Under the pieces are notes generated by a model. That model made no database searches, was not told the DNA's origin, and saw only the letters and a program-made list of their open reading frames with translations. This document shows, piece after piece, positions 24,661 to 38,619 of a stretch of 64,000 nt of DNA. The stretch is from Scatophagus argus (Eukaryota; Chordata; Actinopteri; Scatophagidae). The stretch covers positions 10,774,249 to 10,838,248 of the forward strand of contig NC_058514.1 of assembly GCF_020382885.2 (NCBI RefSeq). Reading direction: 5' to 3'. Position 1 is the stretch's first letter, and every line of letters starts with the position of its first letter. The translations under genes and the position numbers were made by a program.

Positions 24661-26329
24661 GGGTTGCTTTTACTGCTGGTGTTCTGGTTTCATGAAATAA
24701 TCTGTAAGCCACCAAAATAATCAAAACAAGGAAATCCTCTGTAATTTGAAAACCATTATAAAGCTCAGCCTTTACATACCTGTAACTGCTTTAAACATTT
24801 CAGCTGCACAGGTTGTGTGTGATTTACAATACATGTGTTTTACTATGACGAGAGAAATTCCCAAAATTCATCAGCTTGTAGAGGCAATTTTTATGGAAAC
24901 AACCATGAGCATTGAGCCTTGAGCATTGCTGTGTAAAGTAAGTAAGTATGCAGAGAAATTCTACAAAATCCTTTTTTGCTTTTCTTAATTTATAACTTTT
25001 TCAATCTCGTGATTATGCTACCTGAAGGCCTTGCACAAGACCACAGACATATTAGAGGACAGAATCAAGGTGACCTCATTAATCTACTGCTGTTTCTATC
25101 TCATACACTCTTTGATGTTGTAGATGTTAGATCACAAAGATGTAATTAAACATCTAATTTCTCAACAGGTTCACTGTCAGGTAAGTGTTTTTGTATTCAC
25201 TGTATAAGTCACAATATGGAAGAAAGACGTAAAACACTTTGAATTCTTACAATCTTTCAGCAAGTGAGCTGCGGATCATTTTCTGTTACAATCATTTGCT
25301 ACTTTTGCGATAAATTGATCATTATGTTAAATGACACTCACACACCATTATTCTACACCAGATGTCCAAGTTGCATGCGTTACTCAAGTGAATCCAAGCG
25401 GTTCGCGATGACGCATTAACCCTCTATGAACCAGGGTGAGAGAGATAAAGGAGGTGTGATGAGAGAGTAAGAGCAGAAAGGAAGAGATAAGGACAAGTAT
25501 GATGAGGTATGGTGTTCCTGATGAGTACTGGAGTACTATGCACCTCATGTTAAGGGAGGGAGTGTGTGTCTGTGTGTGTCTGTGTGTAAGGAGGGGGTTA
25601 CAGTAGATGGAGGCAGTTGGGTGAGGTACAGACAAAGAAAGATTGGAGGAGGAAGGAAGAGTAAAGTGCAGAGGAGAGAGGGAGGACAGACTGAGAGTGT
25701 GAGGGAGTAATCTTATCTCAGCCTGTGTACCACAGTGTCCTGCTCACATGCACTTGCAGGGGCGGATTTCTTTATCGTAAGCTAGAAATAGTCATGCTGA
25801 CTCCTGTGTCGTGTTTAGTATGGTTTAGGTTAAGGACAAATTTTTACAATAGTGTCTGTTTCCAGTTGTTACATACTAACAACTGGTCTGCTTATTGCCA
25901 TAAAGGCTTTATTGTTATTTTTGTGCTCGTCTCATTCTGTACTGATGCTTAGTGGGGACAACACATACCGAAACAACAAACAGATGATTAAATAGTTTTT
26001 GTTGAACGTGCTGTTTGTTTAACAACTTTACATGGATACTATTTCACAAGCTGTGGAGGAAATGTGACCTTGCTATCAATTCGAAACCTCAATGAGAAAT
26101 TAAAACAATAACAGTTGATTTTTTTTTGCCACTTGGAACAAGATATCAATACAACATCAACATATTATCACCGTATAAACTTGTTGGGGTTAAAATGTCA
26201 GCACTCAGCTTCCTATTTGCACCTCCAGCGGGCCAAAGTAACTTAAGCATTCATTTGTCGTCATGTTTATGGTCCCATTGAAAATGCAAGTCTCCACCGA
26301 CTCCTAAGCTGTTATATTTTTTCCTGTCT
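24661..26329. other. Intergenic DNA, no gene supported
   Basis: Non-coding. It includes a TG-rich stretch near 25560-25588 and purine-rich sequence near 25625-25690. Nothing else is recognisable. Confidence 0.55.
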
Positions 26330-26609
26330 GCGGTTTGGTGCTGGGCAGGCAGCAACGTGAGCTGATTAAAGCCTTTTCACTGAAAATAGATGCCTAGTTT
26401 GGCCTGAAGCTGAGCTGATGAGTGCAGTGAGAGTGAACCGAAACAATCAAGTACAACTGAAACAATGTGCTGAAAGATGCCAAAATGCTCTGTAGAGCTG
26501 AAGGAAACTGCACAGTTAAGTCCTACTTTTAGAGCAATACCCTTCAAATTAAATGTAGTTAATTGATCAAATGTTAATATCAAAATATCGACTGGTGCAG
26601 CTTTAAATG
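26330..26609 (+). repeat. Dispersed repeat family, copy A
   Basis: Shares with 31556-31819 the landmarks GCTGATGAG-GCAGTGAGA, AACCGAAACA, AAACAATG-GCT-AAA-ATG, CAAAA-GCT and a terminal GTGCAGCTTTAA, in the same order and strand. It has no coding capacity. Family unnamed here. Confidence 0.55.
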
Positions 26610-29600
26610 AAAAAAAAAAATAATACAATTTTACATACATTTTGATGACACAATTCGTTTTGATTGTCTCACATCAGGAAAATGTAAAAATAAATTCAGG
26701 TTAAAGTGAGGCTCTAGATGGTTTATTCCCAAAACTCTGAAACACAAGTTCAACATTTGGAGTGAATTGTGGTCTTTGGCAGGGCACATTAAGTGTTGTG
26801 CTGCACAGCGTAAAACAGCGTATTGACTGTACTCAGTGTTTGGAAAATTTTAACTGTTTCAGAACATTTACCTCAACAAAGGAGAATAAAAAATAAGTTA
26901 ACATACATTTAAATGGTCATTCAAGGGAAGTCACATTTATTAGTGACTCCCTGTTGAAGGGCAATGTTAAAACAGCTATCTCCTGTGTTCCTCAATGCTT
27001 AGCTCATTAACTACCTGCTGGGACAAGGGTGGCACTATTACAGCAGATCAGAAAATTCATTCAGTATAAATAAACCGTAATGAAATGTCTGATATCTCTG
27101 CTGACAGAGGAGCATTCCACAAGTTTATTGACCATAATGCACATTTAATCACCTCCTGCTACACGTGATTTATGAGTAACTTGTAAACTTTACACTTTAT
27201 ACCAGCACACGGGCAAAGATTTATATTTATTTTATACCTAATCAGGGTCACAGTTTTATCACAAGCTTTAAGCACACAGACCTATATACACAATGATTTT
27301 GCACATTTACAAATGAGCAAATAGTATATGCTAAGGAACGCATGCACACCCACCTACCAGTAAATACAGTTGCACTATAGACACACTTCTCCACACATAC
27401 TCTTGACTCTTGTTCGTAGGTTTTATTTTTATTAGTATTATAATTTTATTCATTCATTTAATCTTAATTGCATCAGGCTATAATAAAAGCTCTGAAGCAC
27501 TGTTTTTCATTATTGCCTCTCTGCTGCAATTTGGCATTCATCTAACATATGTCTTGTAGAGGAATGCAATGAAAAACACTGGCACAGATTCCAGTAGTGG
27601 TTTGCCCTCCTGGACAGGCCTTGCTGTTGGTTGGAAAAGTACCTCTATCTGTTTGGAAATGTCCCCTGCCTGCAGAACAGAAAGGGAAGCCTGCCAACAC
27701 CCTCTGCACCTGTGTCTCAGCCCAGCAGTTTTGGAGGGAAATCATTTGAGCTGAGTTGCTGGTTGGACCAGTTTGGTTTTTAGTGCTAGTAGTAAAATCT
27801 GTTCCTATTGCGTGTTTGTGTGTATGCTTCCTCTCATTTTTAGCCATGGAATTCAAAGCTAAAAAATAAAGTAAGTCGTATCTAATCTGCCAAATACTTT
27901 AGCAGGTTTATATAAGTGACATGGCGCAGCAAGCTAGAGATTTACAAATGGAAATGATTTGAACTAATGACTTCTGTCTTCATGTTGATATCATAGGGGT
28001 TAATAATGATTATGCAACAATTGTGAAATTGTTTTTGTACAGTCACAAGCTGCCACATGAAGGGAAGAAGAAGACAACACGGGGCCTGCAGTGATAAGTT
28101 CCACATTTTGACTGGCCAAATAGCACCACACATTTGTGTGTGTGTCAATGCATGTGTGCGCATGCAAGCGTAACCTATGTGTGGCGAAGTTAAGCACAGC
28201 CACACCCTCGTCCTAGTAAAAAAACAACCAAGAAAAACCCCACACATATCCTCATTCTGCAACCCAAACATAACCCAACTGATTATGTTGCAATACGCAG
28301 TAGCAATATGATAATGGTCTCCATTATCAACATGACTGCACTTTTACCCATTAGCAAGTTGTCCTCCTTTGAAAGCCAGCTTGGCTCATTTGTATACTTT
28401 CTGTCACGTTGTAATTTAATAGCTGTCATTGTGAAGACTTGGCATGTTTAAGATATGACAGAATGTTCAACATATTGTATATGTGCGGTATGTGAGTACC
28501 AGTGCTCCATTAATAATCAGTTACTGGTGGCTGCTCAGTATGGAAAATAGTCTGGCATTTGTATATTTTTTTGACAGGAAATTGAATACCTTGCATGTCT
28601 CCCATGTGCAAACTCTATACTGCCTATCCAGATATTGGCATGAAACTTAAAACCTGCTGTGTTCTTAATCCATTAATTTTTAATTTCCTGTGGTAGTGTA
28701 CAATTTCATCTTGTTCTTTACTTGCTGCCTCACATCTTATCACTGAGTGTCTTTGTTAGGTGATCACCTGAGATGACTTTCATGAGATCTCCCTTCAGAC
28801 AGCTGTCAGAGATAAAATCTTGTCCTCGGAGATGCGATCCTCAGAGCTACATCAGTAATGACGAGAGGTGAGAAGAGAAGAAATGGCAGGAAGTAACACC
28901 TCTGATCACCCTTGAAGCTGGATGTTTTGCAAATCACCAGTAAAAAGAAAAAAAAATCTGGCTCTCCAAATGAGGCTCGTTAAAAAAGGCCTTCATTAGA
29001 TTAGTGGACTGTATATTAGCCTCCAAAACGGAGAGAAAAACTAGATCGACAAATGTAAAGAGAAAGAAAATTAGGTAAAGAAAGAAAACCTTAAGTAATC
29101 AATGTTGTCACTCTTTGATCCATCGCTTGTGAAATACGCTCCTTGTCTCCTCCAAATGCCCTTCCTCACCAACTCACTCGCACCGTTTTGCCCTCAGGCT
29201 CCAATGCGGTGAGACCCTGAGCACGCGAACCAGCACCTGTCTTTCATTTTGCCTTTCCAAAAGCAAACGAGAGAGGTGGAGGCCAAGAGAGACAGAGAGA
29301 GAAATTACGAGACGCTCTCCCAACATTCCTTCCAATTTAATGACTGCTGTAGTATGTCCTGTTTTGACAAGGAACGAACTTGGGCCCCAATTCTCTCCAC
29401 AATTTCCTAGCAGCAGATGACTTATGGCATGGTGGTTGGAGTATATGAGGGGTTCACTTCCAAACAATGTTAAGGTTTCAGTTTTGGGGTTGAAACATTA
29501 GGCTACCTGAAGCCATCTGTCACCTCTAGATTTTCTAAAACATAGAGCATCTGTCGCCTTGTCAGTCTTCAACATGTTGTAAATTACTTTTTCAAAATGA

Positions 29601-31555
29601 TGATTAACATGACTATTTTGTAGGGAATTTCGTCACTGGTTCATAAAACTCCAGAGTTTTAAAGTCCAAAAATAGATGAATATAAAGAAAATTAATTTTT
29701 ATTCAAAGGCAGGTTCCATCTGTTGTTTTCCATTTTTCCTTGTTTGACCCTGGATGAATATTATTGTCAGCTTAGGATAGATGACTTGTTTGTGTTCCCA
29801 TCCCTGTTTTCTGCATCTAGCTTAGCTCAGCTGAGTCCCCTAAGTGATCTTGTATAATCCAAAAGTGCTGAATATGAATTATACATGGAACACAATTGAC
29901 ACATTAGAGGATACAGGTGGATTTAGTAGATAACATCAAGGTTAGCTTTATATATTAATGACATGTTCTTCTACATGCCTGTTGAAACTTTGATACTGCA
30001 AGTTTTTTTTTCTATAGTGTTACAACATATTGACCTCTTTAGAGTTTGCTCTGCTGCCTGAGAGTGGCTGAACCAGTTATTACTGCTCTCATTTCTCCTT
30101 GAGACTTAAATACAATGACCTGATGTGTACACAGGCAACTGTTTCCTAACAGCTTACCAGAACTCAAAGGTGCCCAATGGAGTCTAGTAAACAAATAAGA
30201 GTAGTTTTCTATCCAGCTTTTTCTTTTCTGTATTTGTTGGTGCATCACATTTTTTTATGATATGACACATTCCCTCCAAAATACTGATATAAAAGTGCTA
30301 ATATAAAAACTGATATGTTACAACTAGCAACCACGTATGGCCATCCAAAGTAATCATTAGCAAATGTAATCAAAGTCGTAGCAAAACCCAATAAACTGTC
30401 ATTGTTATTGTTACTACCAGTTCTTCTTCCAGCAGATTTTGGTCCCCTCCAATGTTGTTTCCACGGTTACGGCCTTTGACACACTCATAGAAAAACAGGG
30501 AAACAACAAAGTATAAAATCCCCACAGGGGAACTTTAATATTGTATGTCAGTGAGGCCCAAAAAAAAGTTTCAAAAATGTATAAAATACACAGTTTCACG
30601 GATGCTTTCTCTCTTTATTTCAAACAGTCCTACTATAATCAATGGTTTTCATCACGACGTAAATTTCCATAACAAGAAACATGCAAGTAACATGCACGGC
30701 CCCGATAAGATCTCCACCCATCTCTCCGTCCATCTACCTTCTCTATGCCCCACTGACTGCGCCCCTGATGGGAGCAAGACAAACAGTTTGACCGTTGACC
30801 TTGCGCTACTCCAGTGCCTTTGAAGTGGCCTGGCAATATGCCCAGAGGAGGATAGGGTTTTTTTGTTTTTTTTTCCAACAACACTGGATATTAGAGAGAG
30901 CAGTAATAAAACCACTCCCTCCTTTTATAGACTGACCCTCTGGGATAATAACATGATGAAACGGTGGTTTAATGAGAAATGTCCCAAATGACTGACCATC
31001 ACATAGCTAAAGGCATTAGTGGTCCTGCATCCAACATATTGGAATTTCCATACTTTTTTTGCTTGTTTTAGTAAAATCTATCTATCTATAATCTATATTT
31101 CAAATACTCCTACTACATATCTGATGATACATACACTGACTTTACTCGAATTTCACTAAAACAATTTAATTCAAAGTTTTGTGAAAGGAGTTTGAATAAA
31201 TAAAACAAAAGTAAATTAATAACAATCTATGATTTGTATTATTTCTACATTGTATTTCGATCCAAAAGCAGCATAGTACATTGTGGTAGACATAATAAAA
31301 GGAAACAACTCCGACATGCTATCGAGTTGCTAGAGCTGGCACCAGCTGGAGCTGGAAAGATCACCAGAGGTGGATCCTTCGCTTCACTGCTGTGCTGTAC
31401 GAAGAAGAAACCACAAACATTGACCAAGCTTGCTGACTTGCAACTGATTGGATGTCCCAGCCAGGAAAGATGTCCTAAATAAATTATCTTACCTTTGTCT
31501 GCTAAATGTCCCAAGATATTCACTAGCTAGTCACTAACTTCATTGATCTGTTGTT
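26610..31555. other. Intergenic DNA, no gene supported
   Basis: AT-rich, non-coding by inspection. Open frames at 27542-27856, 27942-28271 and 29174-29467 have no splice context or recognisable motif. No long simple repeats. Confidence 0.55.
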
Positions 31556-31819
31556 TTTGGTGGCAGGCAAGTAAGATTTTCATTTCATAACCCTTCATAA
31601 CAGCTACCCCATGCTGGTTGGAAACAAGGCTGATGAGAGCAGTGAGACTAAACCGAAACAGCAACGCTGATGGCCATTAGACCAAAACAATGAGCTAAAA
31701 AATGTCAAAACGCTACAATAATTTACTATGTGTTTGTTACAAAAAGCAACCAGCTTGACTTAACACATATTCATTTGTTTCACTGTCAATATAACAATAA
31801 GGAAGAGTGCAGCTTTAAG
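31556..31819 (+). repeat. Dispersed repeat family, copy B
   Basis: Second copy of the family at 26330-26609. The spacing between landmarks differs, which indicates indels and old divergence. Confidence 0.55.
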
Positions 31820-34800
31820 ATGATTTTGAGCGGTGTTAGCATTCACAGTGTTGTGGATTTTTGTGGCTCTGCTGAACATCTTTAGTATGAAGGCAATATG
31901 TAGGAACACATAATTTACAGAAACAGACGGTTCAGTTAATTATACATAACCACTACAAGACAAAGAAACTGTGATTATTTGTTCTTGTAAGTATTTTTGG
32001 TACAAGTATAAATGTGGTTGAGAGTTTGCTCTGTGGTGTCAGCTTTTGCAAGTGGGAGGGGAGTGGCTGCTGTATAAATCTGTGTGCGTGCTGTGGTGGT
32101 AAAAATGATAATGAAGGCCTTATGGTCTTATCAGACTCCAGAGAAGTGTGTAAATGTACGATTACTGCATGAGGCGCAGAAACTCCAGTAGTGGAACACA
32201 AGATAGGAGAACTGACACTGATAACATCAAAATCAAATTCATGATTTCCTTGCAGTGGTTTCCCCTCACTGTGTGTGATTTAGAGGCTGTTGCTGCCAGG
32301 CAAACCAGTCCTCCCTCTCTTTTTCTAGTAATGGCAGAAGTTGTCTGTGAAAGCCAAGACATTCCTACAGTTGGGTGGTAAGATTTTTCTATTTCTTTCA
32401 TAGCTTTTTCTCTCTGTCTCTGTCTCTTACTTACTTGCTCCATTTATCTCCCTGTCCTTGTCAGACAAGTGAAAAGTTTCAGCTATCTCCTCTTTGTTAG
32501 CTCCTTCTTCTTTCCTTTTCCTTTCTTCCATCTATTTGTGGGCCAGAGAGAAAACTGCCAAAACTGTGAAAGTGTGTGTTTGTGTGCGTGTAGCCCTTAG
32601 GATGTGACTCACTTTGCAATCTAAGACAGCCTGTATCATAATGACTGCTCATTACCATGCTCTCATATAAAGATATATTTATACAGCCGAGGACATAACC
32701 TCATTGCTCATCTACATAACAATTATGGGTACTTTATAGGCCTCTTTGGAGCCATAGAGGAAGTTCAGAATTCACTCAGTTGCAAAAATTGCCTGAGTGA
32801 CAGGCAGGTTGGGAAATTAACAACAGCCACCAGTCATTCTCTGGTTAAATTCTTGCTGTGGCCTCAAAGTTTGTCTACCAGTCTCTATTTCAGATAGATA
32901 AATACATCACCCACTGGTCATATTCTATCCTAAGTGGTTTGCTGTTAAAATAGTGGAAGAGACAGCACAACTTTAAGATTCATCAACCGCTGTGGCTTGT
33001 AGACAAAACAATTTCTTACTACACTCTCCAATAGCAATAATAATGGAGGTCAGTGACAATAAAGAGATTTAACACTTATTATAGGTGATTCTGTAGTCTA
33101 AATTTGACAGGTCTGACGCCTACTTACAGTCTGTTGTGCCAGCTCCAAAAACAACATTAGACACATGATGTCCCATAGTAGAAAATCATCTTTACTTATT
33201 ATTCGGTAAAAGAGCTCAAGTTCAGACTCGGCTTCATCAGGACTGAGTGTGGTTTGTCACCTAGCGACATAATCAAAAATATTGAAATGTTGCTAGGTTC
33301 TGATTGGTGCACAGTAGTATATGACTTCATTTTTTGTCACCTAAGCCCCACCCTCCTCGAACCAGTCAGAAGAGCAGACAATAGAACAAATACAGATCTC
33401 TAGCATGTAAAGTAAACAAAACTGTTCTGCCATCTGCTTAAGGTAATAGTCTACTAACTATAATGAGCTAACACCATGTATCTCACAGGATTCTCTAGCC
33501 AACAACTCGCCACACATCATTGCACAAAACAACAAAATTCCTGAAATGCAGAATTTAGACTGAAGTGACTTTGTAACTTTGGATGTTTGTAGCTCTGATC
33601 ATGTTTGCAGATGATACACTGTTATAAGTTTTATCTCACAGATCTCCATTATTATCCAAAAACAATTAAAAACATATCATGCATTTGCATTTGCTTTTTC
33701 ATTTCCATGAACATGAGCACAAGGTGTTGCAATGTAAAACTGATATGTCAGCTAGAGAGTGATGCTTTTATCTTGATTCAGCTATGATAGTATGAGAAGT
33801 ATAAACACAGCTGAGGGTTTTGATTACAAAAATACATATGTATATTTTATTTCTTATGCATATTTTTTTACTGATGTACAGTACTGTACAGTTGTACACC
33901 AAATGATCAAAGCCAACCTACCTGGCTGAAGAACTTTAATCTAAGTATTTATTCAGGACATAGCTCTTCCTAATTCACAGTAGCAGTTCATAATATCACA
34001 AGAGTATATTTTTGGAAAGTTTGGAAAATTGACCAAAGACCTTAAATAGAACTGCAAAGGTTATTGAAGCAGCACACATTTTCACATACTGTGAATGTGA
34101 AATAATTTAATTTAGTTTAATAAAAATTGTTATCGTTTCTGATAAGTACACAAGCTTGCACCTGCAGGAGGACAGCATTTAAAGCTTGGCAACTGAAAGT
34201 AGAAAGAAAAAAGATCAAGAAAGAAGATCAGAGGTGTTAGGAATGGCAGCATAAGTCTCTTTGCACAGATACTGTGGTGCAGAATGTACAAATAGTACAG
34301 GGACATAAAAGAAGTTAAGATCATATGCAGAGGTTCATGCAAAACAGCCTGAAATCCAATGAATCATCCAACTGTATACAAACCAGAAGTGATTCTGACA
34401 TTTCTTACAACATAAAGTCTAATGTAGGCTGTGGGTTGCCCTTTGTTCTAGTGCACTTGAAGTAAACACACTTGCTTGTGTGTGAACCTAGAGCTTAATC
34501 ACAGTTAATAATCAACCAATACAGCGACATTACCGCTTATCACAGACTAAACGCATCATCATCATCAATCATAAAAAAGGAGGCCATGCTTTCTGGTCTG
34601 GCCCAAATGCACGCAGGTGTGTCTTGCTGATTTCACTGTGGATTGTGTGGACAGATGGTTAATGTCCAGAGTGGAGATAGCTGGCTGGTGCTGACCATGC
34701 TGATTTGCTCCGTCTGATTTGTGATATAATATCATACAACATCTGTTAAAAAAATCTGTTTTTTGTTTTTCTTCAAGGAATCAGCCAAATTCAAAGTGTG

Positions 34801-35000
34801 TGCTGTTCATTGGTGTATAAACCTTTATCAAGTTTCTAGGTAACTGTTTTAAAAAGTTATATTATATTTGTTTACTTGTGATAAAAAGAAAAAAAACTTG
34901 GTTCAGTGGTTTTCCTGTCAACAGTGATGTACTGGATGTGACATTTGCTTGTGGTTTAGCAGGAGACAGATATGTTGTTTTCTGTTTCTCACCGTTTCCT

Positions 35001-35047
<47 letters not shown>

Positions 35048-36409
35048 CACACAAACACACACACACACAGGAGAATCACCACTGCAAAGCGTGGGTGCAG
35101 GTTTTACCCTCCTTTGATCTGATCGATGTCAGAAGTTGCATGTCCCCTTTGCATGTGTTGCCTGGTACAAAATGTCTCTAACTACAAACCAGATAAAAGA
35201 GCAGAATCAGAAGTGAAAGTGTGTGGGAAGTGAGAGCTTTAGGTTGTGCGTATGTGTGTGTGTGTATGCGTGTGTGTGCGTGCGTGCATGCTGGCGTGAA
35301 AGTGCATGGGTCTGGTAAGTGTGTGGGCCATCAGAGACCCTGATACCACATCAATTCAGTAAAAAACAGAGGCCCCAGACGTCTGTCTTCTTTTTCTCTG
35401 TTTTTTTCTCACATCGCCAGGAAACAAACCTTCACAAAAAAAGGATTCTCTCATGTGTCTGTGCCCCATGCAGCAATGCATCTCGTGCCAGTGGTTCACA
35501 GCAAGGTTCAATAAGCTCAACCTATATATTCCCAACGTTGTGCTCTAAACAGTCAAAGCATCCTTCAGCCAAACCTGCTCTCTCATCATATAAAAGCAAA
35601 AACACATTACATTATCTGCTGTGGTTAATAATGCATTGAGAGAATTGTGTCTTTATTTTCACTTTAGCAAACCATTCTGCTCATCTTCTCTCACAGCAGA
35701 ATGCTTATACAAATCAACATGTGGATGTGGAGTTTCAACATCTGTAAATCATCTCTCCGGGTAAACTGAGACCGTCAGGATAAAAGTGGGCAGTGGAGGT
35801 GAACGCGATGCGCTTGCCTCTCGCTGAACTGGACACCCAGCTGTGGTTGTGGTTGCACTGGGCAGCTCCCAGGCCTAAGTGTGGGTTGTGTTTTGAGAAG
35901 TAGTTACACATGCACAAACTGAATGCTGGAGGGTATTTGTGCTCGATTTTATTGTTTAGAAGGAGTGACAAAAAAAGCAAATAAGTGGTTGTTTATCATT
36001 AATATATTGATTTTTAAAGGTAAATCCACCTTTCTGTTAAAGTTTGCAGTGTATTTTATCTACTCCTGTGGATAAATGATAAAGGTGATGCAACAGACTG
36101 AAATGTTTGCAGTGCAGTTATAATGAAGATATAACACAATGCTGAACCTGTGGGTTTTTCTGTCTTTTCCTAGAAACTATGGATCAGTGGCTTACTTTTT
36201 GAACTCACAGTACACCAAAAAAAAAATATATATATACTTTTTCCATCAACCAGCTTCAAGCATGCAAGACAATCTACAAAATTGTCCTTCTGCTCTAATT
36301 ATGTGACCTCTAGCCCTTTTTATATACAATCTGCAATATTGTGCCATTATTCCGCCTCACCATTCTGTATAAAAGGGCTGAATGTGGAACTGATGCTGTT
36401 GCTTAATGG
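31820..36409. other. Intergenic DNA, no gene supported
   Basis: Non-coding, with a large (TC)n(CA)n microsatellite at 35000-35070 and a TG-rich stretch near 35251-35284. No exon supported. Confidence 0.55.
35000..35070. repeat. Compound (TC)n(CA)n microsatellite
   Basis: A short TC run passes directly into a CA run of about 55 bp with two minor interruptions. Confidence 0.9.
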
Positions 36410-36880
36410 TCTTTAATGATCCCCTGACCTCAGGTACAATATTACAACTAGGGGCTGGACTAGCACAAAATTTTCCAGATCTCCATCTTCACATTGTCTT
36501 GGAAACCATGAACTCACATATTGGAGTTTCTTCTTGCTACCGTGAGATTTACATTGGTGGATGGGAATAAAAATGCCTTGATAACTATTGAAACTGATTT
36601 GCAACAAAATCTATACCTGCATTTTCTCCCTCCATCCATCACCATCATCAGATGAAAATGTTTTCCAAAAGTTTTGCAATATTTTGGTTTACAGTCAAAT
36701 GTTTGCCAAATAATAATATTCCCAACAGCTTGAGTTAAACTTTGCAATGTTAGCATGCTAATATGCTAATTAAAGATGGTGAATATGGCATACATTAAAC
36801 GTACTAAACATCAGCATGTTAGAATAGTCATTGTGAGCTTATTAGCACACTCACAGTAGCATTTAGCTCAAAGCACTGTT
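36410..36880 (-). repeat. Dispersed repeat, opposite orientation to 16370-16650
   Basis: The phrases AATGATCCCCTGAC, CTTGATAACTATTGAAACTG, GTTAGCATGCTAATATGC and AAACATCAGCATGTTAGAAT followed by AGTCATTGTGAGC mark the reverse complement of the common fish repeat also present at 16.4 kb. This copy is longer and reaches the repeat's other end. It is non-coding. Confidence 0.6.
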
Positions 36881-37637
36881 GTTCAGCCTCCCAGAGATAG
36901 CATGGTTGTAGACTTTTCCCCCCCAAGATAAAAAAAATATTTGGCAGTATTTTTGTGTCTTAAATGTCTCAAAGAAAGTAAGAGTGTTAAAACAAAGAGA
37001 GAAACAGGCAGTTTTTTTTCCAGTTTCAGCAGTTGCTAAGAATTCATGGCCATCTCCCACTAGGATTTCAGTAGATTTCTTGGTCAGCAAGGGTCATGCA
37101 TTTTTTGACCACAATAAACACACACACAAGTCAGGGCAAGTTGGTCTTCCATGGAAGGGGTCAATTCTCTGATGTAAGGAGAAGACCTGCCAGTAGTTCA
37201 GATTGAGGGCATCTCCCACCCTGAAACTGTAGCCTCCTGCCCTTGTGTGAAAACCTCAGTGTGTTTGTGTATATTGAAAGATAAACAGAAAGCGGGAGAT
37301 TAACCTAAAAAGCGTTCCAATGTAATTTATTTGTGCTTGTGTGCAGGAAAGAGAGGTGAAAGAAAAGAAATCCAGTGTACATCTCCTAAATCATGCGTCT
37401 GGCAGCCACATCTCACACACCATCTCTTTTTTTTTTTTTTGGCTCATTCACACTTGTACTGTCACGAGTCTTGACATTCAGCACAGTCACTCCAATATCT
37501 TTTACCACCTCGGGAGAAGTCACATGCTAAATGTCATACACTGTGCAATATATTCGGCCCAGCGGAGCAGCCTAATTACAAAAACCTGTCCTATCTGCAG
37601 GTTTCATCTCATTAACAGAAGTATGCTCCAGGAAAAT

Positions 37638-37669
37638 GGGGTAAGGGTAACACGGGGTAAGGGTTACAC
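37638..37669 (+). repeat. 16-bp tandem duplication, telomere-like G-rich unit
   Basis: GGGGTAAGGGTAACAC is immediately repeated as GGGGTAAGGGTTACAC, with one mismatch. Confidence 0.85.
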
Positions 37670-38578
37670 GCAAGGCCGTGGTTGCGGTTACGGTCTGCTA
37701 AGCCTAGCAAAGGAGTTTGAATGTGAATGCAGTGGAAAGGAAGTTTTTTATGGGAGGCTTAACTCAGGGCTGAAATGCCCTATGGTCATTGACAATCCAT
37801 ACTATAGCATTACCATAGTACAGTAAAGTAATTCCCTACCTTTATGGCAGCCAATTCATCCATTTCAGCAAACTATGACAGCCAGTTTGCAGACTTCAGG
37901 CTCCACTGATAAGTAATCAAACACAGTGAACATTTGGAGCCTTGACTGTTGGGTAAAGGTTATATTCCTGAGAGGCAATACACTTGCAAGCAGGCAGCTG
38001 TCTGAGTAACTTTTTTGCTGGTGTGTTTGCAATGCAATAAAATTCTGGACTGGAGAATCTGATGGATGGCAATGTCCACTATTGTGATCTGTGCTGAAAT
38101 ACCTGGTGTAGACATTCATGCTCCCCTTGGGATGAGCTGTTGTAACTTTGATAATCTCTTAACCTTCTCCTATAATGCCATCATTAAGTTAAAATTGATG
38201 ACCAAATACCCAAGAAACCATTCCCTCCACCATTTCCCTTAATTACATTTTGAATCCCCTCAACCTGCCGGAGTCCTGCACTCTTTTTGATCTAAAAAAG
38301 GTTACACCCTTTGAGTCCAGCAGCTTGATCCAGGAAGTTGTGGTGGAGACAGGTCTCTGTATGTGGGTACAACAGTCTCTGAGGCCATGCCAACATGTTT
38401 CCAACTGCATTAATAAGCTACAATAAGATAATCTTGGCTAGAAAATGGAATTAAAAAATTTGTGTAGATTTTGGATTTCCTTTCTCAAGTGAGTTTTAAG
38501 TTGCACCACTTATGGCTTTCTTCAAAAAATTGTTGGAAGTAATGTGAAACATACATGCCCAGATACATACACAAAAAG

Positions 38579-38619
38579 CATACCATACCAGTCACATGAT
38601 TTGTGACTGGTATGGTATG
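38579..38619. repeat. Perfect 18-bp stem inverted repeat
   Basis: CATACCATACCAGTCACA (38579-38596) is the exact reverse complement of the sequence at 38602-38619, with the 5-nt loop TGATT. It is followed by TCTTTTAG and an A18 run. Confidence 0.95.

Noticed and set aside
37341..37826. 161-codon plus-strand open frame
   Set aside because: Includes a poly-Phe run from a T12 tract and no recognisable domain; codon use is like surrounding DNA.
38579..38619. microRNA precursor
   Set aside because: The stem is only 18 bp with a 5-nt loop, too short for a canonical Drosha/Dicer substrate; kept as a hairpin only.
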